The translations under genes were made by a program, and so were the position numbers. DNA of 6,063 bases, taken from assembly GCA_964469835.1 (NCBI GenBank), contig CAYYBI010000336.1:1-6063 (forward strand). The letters are read 5' to 3'. Origin of the DNA: JAOTYV01 sp964469835. Lineage in GTDB: Bacteria > Pseudomonadota > Alphaproteobacteria > UBA8366. Positions within the stretch are counted from its first letter, which is position 1, and the number at the start of each line of letters is the position of its first letter. Shown here in pieces: positions 1-5,235 of this stretch. The notes below the pieces were generated by a model. That model saw only the letters and a program-made list of their open reading frames with translations. It did no database searches and was not told the DNA's origin.

Positions 1-1140
1 ACGCGCATTTCCGACACCGCGACAGCGCGCCACGCGATCGCCGAGGGGCATGTGGACATGGTCGGCATGACCCGGGCCCACATTGCCGACCCCCACATCG
101 TCGGTAAGATCATGCGGGGCGAAGAAGAGCAGATTCGGCCCTGCGTCGGCGCCGCCCATTGCAACAGCAAGGATCTCGACAGCACCGTCTGCATCCACAA
201 TGCGGCCACGGGACGCGAATCCCTCCTGCCGCATTCAATTAATCCGAGCCACGGCAAAACACAAAAGATTGTCGTGGTCGGCGGCGGTCCGGCTGGCCTC
301 GAAGCTGCCCGCGTTTCCGCCGCGCGGGGACACGACGTGACCCTTTTGGAAGCAAGCGGCCGGCTCGGTGGACAGATCAACTTGGCGGCCAAGGCTGCCT
401 GGCGCGGCGACCTGATGGGGATTGTCGGGTGGCTCGAACTGCAACTCGGCCGCCTCGCCGTCGACACGCGCTTCAACAGCCTTGCGGACACTGAAGATGT
501 GATGGCGCTACGTCCGGACGTCGTCATCGTCGCAACCGGCGGCATGCCGAATCTCGACGGCATCGACGGATCGGAACATTTGAGCAGCGCATGGAACGTC
601 CTCAGCGGTGAGGCCGCACTCGCGGACGAAATTCTGGTCTATGAGGATACTGGGCTCAACGGCGGCCCTTCGACGGCGGAACATCTCGCCGCTGTCGGGG
701 CGCGGGTGGAATTGGCGACCCCGTACCGCGAGGTCGCGTCGCGCATGGGCGCCGTCAACTTTCCGGTCCATCTCAAAAACCTGTATGAACACGGCGTCAA
801 GATGACGCCCAACATGCGGTTGACGCGGGTCCGAAAACAGGACAACCGACTCGCGGCCACGCTGCGCAACGAATACACCCAGGGGGAGGAAGACCGGGTT
901 GTCGATCATGTGGTGGTCGAGCGTGGCACCCTGCCCGTGGACGATCTCTATTTCGAACTCCGCCCGCGGTCGGTCAATCTCGGCGAAATCGATATGGACG
1001 CTCTAATCGCAGGCGCGCCGCAAACCCTTGACGCAAACCCGTCCGGCAACTTTCGCCTGTTCCGGGTCGGCGACGCGGTAGCAAGCCGCAGCATTCACGC
1101 GGCGATTTACGATTCGCTGCGGCTCTGCAACACCCTGTAA
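1..1140 (+). CDS. NADH:flavin oxidoreductase, Old Yellow Enzyme/2,4-dienoyl-CoA reductase type (5' partial, C-terminal 379 residues)
   Basis: The frame is open from base 1 to the TAA at 1138-1140. The true start and roughly 300 residues of FMN-binding TIM barrel lie outside the window; full-length relatives have about 650-690 residues. What remains is the end of the barrel (VDMVGMTRAHIADPH), a cysteine cluster (window residues Cys48, Cys54, Cys64), then a dinucleotide-binding fold with GGGPAG at residues 94-99, a second strand ending in ATGG (178-181), and a C-terminal GDA (357-359). This is the architecture of TMADH, 2,4-dienoyl-CoA reductase and the demethylases. CIHNAATGRE after the last Cys resembles, from memory, proteins annotated as N-methylproline demethylase (stachydrine catabolism), so oxidative N-demethylation in the cytoplasm is a plausible but unproven role. 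The second Cys of the usual 4Fe-4S motif is Ala51. The next gene is a 2-oxoglutarate dioxygenase on the same strand. Family assignment is firm; the substrate is unknown. Confidence 0.93.
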   Translation, partial: TRISDTATARHAIAEGHVDMVGMTRAHIADPHIVGKIMRGEEEQIRPCVGAAHCNSKDLDSTVCIHNAATGRESLLPHSINPSHGKTQKIVVVGGGPAGLEAARVSAARGHDVTLLEASGRLGGQINLAAKAAWRGDLMGIVGWLELQLGRLAVDTRFNSLADTEDVMALRPDVVIVATGGMPNLDGIDGSEHLSSAWNVLSGEAALADEILVYEDTGLNGGPSTAEHLAAVGARVELATPYREVASRMGAVNFPVHLKNLYEHGVKMTPNMRLTRVRKQDNRLAATLRNEYTQGEEDRVVDHVVVERGTLPVDDLYFELRPRSVNLGEIDMDALIAGAPQTLDANPSGNFRLFRVGDAVASRSIHAAIYDSLRLCNTL

Positions 1141-1155
1141 CGAGGTGCACAGGGT
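1132..1155 (+). other. Small inverted repeat across the flavoenzyme stop codon
   Basis: ACCCTGT at 1132-1138 and ACAGGGT at 1149-1155 form a perfect 7-bp stem with a 10-nt loop containing the last base of the stop codon. No T-tract follows, so it is not a convincing intrinsic terminator. It could be a weak 3'-end hairpin. A third matching segment, ACCCTG at 1185-1190, could pair with the same right arm instead. Confidence 0.3.
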
Positions 1156-1303
1156 AACGGAAGCCTATATACTCACTGACATCGACCCTGGATAAATCAT
1201 TGATTTGAGGAGCGAGGCCCGAACGGACCCCGGCACGCACATGACGACCAGCCAGATTAGTTCCGACACCGGTAATTCCGGCCGACCGGCACAGGTCAAC
1301 ACA
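1141..1303 (+). promoter_or_regulatory. Leader region upstream of the dioxygenase, with possible weak promoter
   Basis: This 163-base gap separates the flavoenzyme from the preferred dioxygenase start. It contains TATACT at 1168-1173, a good -10 match but without a clear -35 at 16-18 bp. CTGACA at 1176-1181 is a 5/6 match to a -35 but is followed only by poor -10 candidates near 1199-1205. A purine-rich GAGGAGCGAG lies at 1207-1216 without a start codon at the right distance. The dioxygenase frame stays open upstream to a TTG at 1205 and has an ATG at 1241, so part of this stretch may be coding. Whether the gene has its own promoter or is read through from the flavoenzyme cannot be settled from sequence. 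Confidence 0.25.
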
Positions 1304-2209
1304 ATGGAAAGCCTGGAGATTATTCCAACCGGCGCGGCGGTGGGCGCCGAAATCAGGGGCATCGATCTCTCAATGCCGATCCCCGACGACGTTAAAAAAG
1401 CAATCCGCCAAGCCTGGCATGACCACCTCGTCGTCCTGTTTCGCGGCCAATCGATCACGCCGGAACAATATCTGGAGACGGCGAAAATTTTCGGTCGGCC
1501 GCAAGTCGGCGCCGCGCGCGCCTATTACAAGAAGGCGGGCAAGAAAAGCCACATGCATACGCTCCCCGTGCCCGAAGTCTCGATCCTCTCGAACCTCGAT
1601 GAGAACGGCAACCCGACGGAAAAGAACGACGGCCTCGGCAGCCAGGAAGTGGTCTGGCACACCGACAATTCCTATATCGACCAACCGCCGGCGGGCAGCA
1701 CGCTCTATTCGGTGGAAATTCCGGATGACGGCACCGGCAAGACCTCGTTCAACAATCAATATATGGCGTTCGATGACCTTCCCGACGATCTGCGCGACGC
1801 GATCTGGGGCAAATCCTCGAAACAGGACGCAAGCCGAAATTCCGCAGGCGTTCTGCGCCCCGGCGTGACCAAGCCGGAACGGCCGGAAGACGTGCCGGGC
1901 CCGATACATCCCCTGGTCCGCAAGCACCCGGAAACCGGCCGCAATGCGCTCTATCTTGGCCGCCGGCGCATCTGGCCGTCGCAATATATCGAGGGCTACT
2001 CGAACGAGGAGAGCGAGGTGCTGCTCGACAGGCTGTGGGCGCATGCGACGCAGGACAAATACAAATGGACCCATGAATGGCGGGTCGGCGATTTCCTCGT
2101 CTGGGACAACCGCTGCGCCCAGCATTACCGGGATCCAGTGAACTCAACCCAGCGGCGCGTCATGTGGCGCAGCCAATTCCAAGGCGAGCCGGTGACGCCG
2201 GCATGGTGA
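1304..2209 (+). CDS. TauD/TfdA-family Fe(II)/2-oxoglutarate-dependent dioxygenase
   Basis: This 301-residue protein would couple decarboxylation of 2-oxoglutarate to hydroxylation of an organic substrate in the cytoplasm. The iron facial triad is visible: His119 and Asp121 in WHTD, and distal His274 in CAQHYRDP. Arg285 and Arg289 sit 11 and 15 residues after the distal His, the same spacing as TauD's 2-oxoglutarate Arg266 and substrate Arg270 after His255. The family motif HPLVRKHPETGR is at 202-213. The start at ATG 1304 is preferred because family similarity begins there (MESLEIIPTGAAVGAEIRG, then GIDLS) and an AGG lies at 1293-1295, 8 nt upstream. ATG 1241 (322 aa) or TTG 1205 (334 aa) would add only a polar, low-complexity tail and neither has a clear ribosome binding site. 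The stop is 32 bp from the convergent small gene. The flavoenzyme upstream suggests a shared catabolic route. TauD relatives act on taurine, alkyl sulfates, phenoxyacetates, carnitine precursors and others; the substrate here is unknown. Confidence 0.93.
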   Translation: MESLEIIPTGAAVGAEIRGIDLSMPIPDDVKKAIRQAWHDHLVVLFRGQSITPEQYLETAKIFGRPQVGAARAYYKKAGKKSHMHTLPVPEVSILSNLDENGNPTEKNDGLGSQEVVWHTDNSYIDQPPAGSTLYSVEIPDDGTGKTSFNNQYMAFDDLPDDLRDAIWGKSSKQDASRNSAGVLRPGVTKPERPEDVPGPIHPLVRKHPETGRNALYLGRRRIWPSQYIEGYSNEESEVLLDRLWAHATQDKYKWTHEWRVGDFLVWDNRCAQHYRDPVNSTQRRVMWRSQFQGEPVTPAW

Positions 2210-2241
2210 CATAGGTTCCGCGCCCGAGCGTTCGATACAGC

Positions 2242-2496
2242 CTACTTCTTGCTCTTCTTGTCGCTCGCCTTGGTTTGCTCGGCCGGTTTGCCCTCGGCTT
2301 TCGCCTTGCATTGCCGGATGCAGTCTTCCCGTTCCTTCGCGCATTGCGCTTCCTGGCCGGGCTTGAACATGTTGCATTTTCCGTGCGCGAAGTTGCAGTG
2401 CATGCAACTCGTCTGTGCCCGGACCGGGGTCGAAACGGAACCGATCTGGACAGTCAGCAACAAGGCTACCAGCAACGCCATGCTGTAGCGGAACAT
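2242..2496 (-). CDS. Small secreted six-cysteine protein, function unknown
   Basis: This 84-residue protein belongs to no family I recognise. A Sec signal peptide is clear: short positive N-region (MFRYSM), hydrophobic core at about 7-21, and a likely cleavage after VRA at residue 27. The 57-residue mature part has six cysteines at 31, 34, 41, 52, 59 and 63 (spacing C-x2-C-x6-C-x10-C-x6-C-x3-C), with His33 and His38 among the first three, and ends in a lysine-rich tail (residues 64-84). An even number of cysteines fits periplasmic disulfides; Cys/His/Met clustering in the first part (CMHCNFAHGKCNMF) would also fit metal binding. CMHCN is not a haem c site because no His follows the second Cys. 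A strong ribosome binding site (AAGGAAG, 5 nt before the ATG) and a plausible promoter support a real gene. It converges on the dioxygenase and diverges from the dehydrogenase, so a role in their pathway is not implied. Confidence 0.78.
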   Translation of the reverse strand: MFRYSMALLVALLLTVQIGSVSTPVRAQTSCMHCNFAHGKCNMFKPGQEAQCAKEREDCIRQCKAKAEGKPAEQTKASDKKSKK

Positions 2497-2530
2497 GATA
2501 TCTTCCTTTGTGTTTTCTCCCTGTCGCTAA

Positions 2531-2560
2531 ATTGAACCCGACTCCTCCCGCCCCTGTCAA
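2531..2560 (-). promoter_or_regulatory. Candidate sigma-70-type promoter of the small cysteine-rich gene
   Basis: Reading the minus strand, a perfect -35 TTGACA (2560 to 2555) is followed after 18 bp by TTCAAT (2536 to 2531), a 4/6 match to a -10 box. Transcription would begin near 2524, giving a leader of about 27 nt that contains the ribosome binding site. Position, orientation and the consensus -35 support it; the -10 is only fair. Confidence 0.42.
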
Positions 2561-2573
2561 ACACGCCGCCAAA

Positions 2574-2602
2574 TTGACTCGCGTCATCGCGGCCAGCAAG
2601 AT
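2574..2602 (+). promoter_or_regulatory. Candidate weak promoter for the dehydrogenase-ligase-CoA-transferase genes
   Basis: TTGACT at 2574-2579 is a 5/6 match to the -35 consensus. At 17 bp spacing the -10 would be CAAGAT (2597-2602), only a 3/6 match, so it may need an activator or be a chance match. It lies about 40 bp ahead of the dehydrogenase start, back to back with the minus-strand promoter. The two -35 boxes form a dyad GTCAA-N13-TTGAC (2556-2578), which could also be a regulator site. Confidence 0.25.
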
Positions 2603-2640
2603 CGCGCGATATACGAGACTTGCCAAAGAAAGGGACAGGC

Positions 2641-3387
2641 ATGGATTTTAGCGGCAAGACGGTCGTGGTGACCGGCGGCTCGTCGGGCATCGGGCGCGCC
2701 ACGGTACAGCGATTTGCGGCGGCGGGCGCGGACGTCTTCTTCGGCGACCTCAACGAAGACGGCGCGAAAGAAACCGTCGCCTTGGTCGACAAAGCCGGCG
2801 GCAGCGCCACCTTTCACCCGCTCGACCTTACCGATACGGACCAGATCGATGCCTTCGCCGATGCGTTGCACGGCCGTTCAGGCAAGGCCGACGTGCTCGC
2901 CAATGTGGCCGGTTTCGATATCGGCCAGCCCTTTATTGAGAATACCCGCGACTTCATACGCAAGGTCATCGAGATAAACCTGCTGGGCGTCATCAACCTG
3001 ACCCGGGCGTTCCTCGATCCGATGATCGCCGCCAATACCGGCGCCATCGTCAGCGTGTCCAGCGACGCGGGCCGGGTCGGCAGTTCCGGTGAGACGGTCT
3101 ATTCGGGCGCCAAGGGCGGCATTATCGGCTTCACCAAGTCGCTGGCGCGCGAGATGGCGCGCTATCGAATCCGCGTAAACTGCGTCGCACCGGGGCCGAC
3201 CGACACGCCACTATTCCACGCCAATCCGGAACGCCTCAAGGAAGCGCTGATCAAGGCGATCCCGATGCGCCGCCTCGCCGATCCGTCGGAAATCGCCGAC
3301 GCGATCCTGTTCTTCGCCAGCGACCGGTCGAGCTATTGCACCGGCCAGGTGCTGAGCGTCAGCGGCGGCCTGACGATGGTCGACTAG
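2641..3387 (+). CDS. BadH-like short-chain dehydrogenase/reductase (probable hydroxyacyl-CoA dehydrogenase)
   Basis: This 248-residue classical SDR is likely an NAD-dependent cytoplasmic alcohol dehydrogenase. The Rossmann motif TGGSSGIG is at 11-18; Asp36 at the end of strand 2 favours NAD over NADP. NVAG is at 88-91 and the catalytic tetrad is Asn113, Ser141, Tyr154 and Lys158. The segment SDAGRVGSSGETVY (141-154), the following APGPTDTPL, and the C-terminal GQVLSVSGGLTM closely recall BadH, the 2-hydroxycyclohexanecarboxyl-CoA dehydrogenase of Rhodopseudomonas palustris, as I remember that sequence. This favours oxidation of a beta-hydroxyacyl-CoA, possibly alicyclic; other SDR substrates are not excluded. 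ATG 2641 is chosen because AGGG (2631-2634) is 6 nt upstream and the family starts here; the TTG at 2620 would add seven residues across the ribosome binding site. The ligase follows after 39 bp, so co-transcription is likely. Confidence 0.93.
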   Translation: MDFSGKTVVVTGGSSGIGRATVQRFAAAGADVFFGDLNEDGAKETVALVDKAGGSATFHPLDLTDTDQIDAFADALHGRSGKADVLANVAGFDIGQPFIENTRDFIRKVIEINLLGVINLTRAFLDPMIAANTGAIVSVSSDAGRVGSSGETVYSGAKGGIIGFTKSLAREMARYRIRVNCVAPGPTDTPLFHANPERLKEALIKAIPMRRLADPSEIADAILFFASDRSSYCTGQVLSVSGGLTMVD

Positions 3388-3403
3388 TGGTGTGACTCAA
3401 TGA

Positions 3404-3416
3404 GCCGGTAGCCGGC
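3404..3416 (+). other. Short GC hairpin abutting the ligase ribosome binding site
   Basis: GCCGG (3404-3408) and CCGGC (3412-3416) form a 5-bp stem with loop TAG. The Shine-Dalgarno AGGA of the ligase (3417-3420) begins at the next base. In the mRNA such a stem could modulate initiation, but it is short and could be chance in GC-rich DNA. Confidence 0.22.
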
Positions 3417-3426
3417 AGGACCCGCC

Positions 3427-5076
3427 ATGGATTTGGGTGTTCAACTTTCCCAAGACCGTATCGACGCGATGGTCGCCCGCGGCGACTGGAACAACCGGAC
3501 CGTGCTCGACCATATGGACGCGGTTCTGGCCGTCGATCCCGAACGCCGCGCCATCATCGACCATAATTCGGAAACCGGCGGATCAACCACGCTGAGCTAC
3601 GCCGAACTCGACCGTTATGGCCGCCGCATCGCCCTGGGGCTGGTTGAGATCGGCATAGAGCCGGGCGACGTGGTGTCCTTTCAACTGCCGAACTGGTGGC
3701 AGTTCGTCGCGCTGCATCTGGGCTGCGTCCGCGCCGGGGCGATCACCAATCCGTTGATGCCGATCTTCCGGGAGCGCGAACTGCGCTTCATGCTGGGTTT
3801 TGCCGAATCCAAGCTGTTCATCGCGCCGCGGCGATTTCGCGGCTTCGACCATCGCGCGATGCTCGACCGGTTGCGGGGTGAGCTGCCGGCGCTGCGCCAT
3901 GCGTATTACCTGGGCGCGCAAGACGGCGCTTCGTTTGAGCGAACCTTTCTCGACACAGAGCGGGAAGCCGCCGCAAACGCCGATACACGCCTCGCCGAAC
4001 GGCGGCCGCGCCCAAACGACGTCACCCAGATCCTCTATACCTCGGGCACCACGGGTCAACCCAAGGGGGTAATGCACACGGCGCACACGCTGTTCGCCAC
4101 GCTCACGCCCTATGCGGAGCGGCTCGGCCTTGGGCCGCAGGATTGCAGCTTCATGGCGTCCCCGCTCGCCCATCAGACAGGCTTCATGTACGGCATGCTG
4201 CTACCGATAATGCTGGGTGTACCGACCGTGTTGCAGGATGTGTGGGACCCGGCGGAGGCGGCCCGGATCATTCAGGACAACAGTTGCAGCTTCACCCTGG
4301 CGTCGACGCCGTTTCTCAGCGATCTGGCCGACCTGCCGACGCTGGGCGACTACGACCTGTCCCGCTTCCGGACCTTCCTATCCGCCGGCGCGCCGATTCC
4401 GCGCAGCCTGGTCCAGCGCGCAACCGAACGGCTCGGCTGTCATGTGCTCTCGGGCTGGGGCATGACCGAAGTGGGCGCCGCCACCGCCTGCACGCCCGGC
4501 GGCGCCGAGGAAAAGATCTTCGGATCGGATGGCGATGCCCTGCCCGGTTGCGCGGTCAAAATCACCGACGCGTCGGGCAAGACCTTGCCGGCGGGCGTGG
4601 AGGGCGAACTCAATGTGAAATCGAATTCGCTGTTCGTGGGCTACCTGAAGCGCCCGGACGCCTACGCGGTCAACGAGGATGGGTGGTTCGACACCGGCGA
4701 CTATGCGCGCATGGACGAAGACGGCTTCCTTCGCATTACCGGCCGCGCAAAGGACATCATAATCCGGGGCGGCGAAAACATCCCCGTCGTCGAGGTCGAG
4801 GACCTGCTGTACCGCCATCCGGCGATCCATGAATGCGCCATCGTCGCCATGCCCGACAAACGGCTTGGCGAGCGCGCATGTCTGTTCGTCGGGCTGAAAC
4901 CGGGCTGCCGCTTCACCTTCGAGGATATGGCCGCGTATCTGCGGGACCAGGACATGGCCGTGCAATACTTGCCCGAAAAACTGGTCGTTCTCGATGCGCT
5001 GCCACGCACGCCGAGCGGCAAGATCCAGAAGTTCCTGCTGCGCGAGCAGGCACAATCCTTCACGCCGGACCGGTGA
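3427..5076 (+). CDS. Acyl-CoA ligase, cyclohexanecarboxylate-CoA ligase (AliA)-like
   Basis: This 549-residue protein is a full-length ANL-superfamily enzyme that would activate a carboxylic acid with ATP and CoA through an acyl-adenylate in the cytoplasm. Motifs in order: phosphate loop TSGTTGQPKG (205-214), GWGMTE (343-348), TGD with Asp425 (423-425), hinge and C-domain entry GRAKDIIIRGGEN (439-451), and PRTPSGK ending in the adenylation-active Lys532. The N-terminal segment around QLPNWWQF and NPLMPIFRERELRFML recalls the cyclohexanecarboxylate-CoA ligase/FadK branch rather than long-chain FadD, by memory of those proteins. Together with the BadH-like dehydrogenase upstream this suggests a cyclic or branched acid, but substrate range in this branch is wide. 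AGGA (3417-3420) lies 6 nt before the ATG. The PRTxSGK context is the kind acetylated by Pat-type enzymes in related ligases, so post-translational control is possible. Family certain, substrate inferred. Confidence 0.95.
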   Translation: MDLGVQLSQDRIDAMVARGDWNNRTVLDHMDAVLAVDPERRAIIDHNSETGGSTTLSYAELDRYGRRIALGLVEIGIEPGDVVSFQLPNWWQFVALHLGCVRAGAITNPLMPIFRERELRFMLGFAESKLFIAPRRFRGFDHRAMLDRLRGELPALRHAYYLGAQDGASFERTFLDTEREAAANADTRLAERRPRPNDVTQILYTSGTTGQPKGVMHTAHTLFATLTPYAERLGLGPQDCSFMASPLAHQTGFMYGMLLPIMLGVPTVLQDVWDPAEAARIIQDNSCSFTLASTPFLSDLADLPTLGDYDLSRFRTFLSAGAPIPRSLVQRATERLGCHVLSGWGMTEVGAATACTPGGAEEKIFGSDGDALPGCAVKITDASGKTLPAGVEGELNVKSNSLFVGYLKRPDAYAVNEDGWFDTGDYARMDEDGFLRITGRAKDIIIRGGENIPVVEVEDLLYRHPAIHECAIVAMPDKRLGERACLFVGLKPGCRFTFEDMAAYLRDQDMAVQYLPEKLVVLDALPRTPSGKIQKFLLREQAQSFTPDR

Positions 5077-5090
5077 CGGCCCCCATGGCA

Positions 5091-5128
5091 AAAGCCTCAT
5101 ACTTCGACTTCGCTCAGCATGAGGCTTT
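5091..5128 (-). repeat. Palindromic intergenic repeat, copy 1 (inverted relative to copy 2)
   Basis: AAAGCCTCAT (5091-5100) and ATGAGGCTTT (5119-5128) form a perfect 10-bp stem around an 18-nt interior. On the minus strand the 30-nt core (5124 to 5095) carries the asymmetric centre GAGCGAAGTCGAAG, which gives it an orientation. It starts 14 nt after the ligase stop. The A-rich left and T-rich right ends (CTTTGTGT) give it a mild terminator-like look, and it may instead protect the 3' end of the ligase message. The CCTCAT...CGAAGTCGAAG...ATGAGG pattern resembles a REP-like family that I recall as frequent between genes in alphaproteobacteria. Confidence 0.75.
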
Positions 5129-5176
5129 GTGTCCTTGTCGCGAACAAAATTCATGTGTGGATCAAGGATGAAACAA

Positions 5177-5210
5177 GCCCTCACCCCGAACGAAGTCGAA
5201 GGGCGAGGGC
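5177..5210 (+). repeat. Palindromic intergenic repeat, copy 2
   Basis: GCCCTC (5177-5182) pairs with GAGGGC (5205-5210), followed after one A/C mismatch by CCC (5184-5186) with GGG (5201-5203). The 30-nt core 5179-5208 matches the minus-strand core of copy 1 at 23 of 30 positions, including an unbroken CGAAGTCGAAG (5191-5201). Two differing stem positions change on both sides so that pairing is kept. It ends 11 nt before the purine-rich Shine-Dalgarno of the CoA-transferase (5222-5227). Confidence 0.7.
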
Positions 5211-5235
5211 CTCTATGGGTCAGGGGACTCGAACG

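Noticed and set aside
1370..2125. 251-codon open frame on the minus strand opposite the dioxygenase.
   Set aside because: Antisense shadow; the plus strand has the full set of TauD-family catalytic residues.
2188..2202. Hairpin GCCGG-TGACG-CCGGC just before the dioxygenase stop, considered as a terminator.
   Set aside because: Only 5 bp, lies within the coding sequence and has no T-tract. No convincing terminator is visible in the 32-bp convergent gap.
2395..2406. CMHC of the small secreted protein considered as a c-type haem site.
   Set aside because: The residue after the second Cys is Asn, not His, so CxxCH is not met.
2620..2640. TTG 2620 as the dehydrogenase start.
   Set aside because: It would place the start upstream of and across the best Shine-Dalgarno sequence. 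Family similarity begins at the ATG at 2641.
4378..5184. 268-codon open frame on the minus strand opposite the ligase.
   Set aside because: It is a shadow of GC-rich coding sequence. The plus strand carries a complete, motif-rich ligase, and the minus translation shows no recognisable domain.
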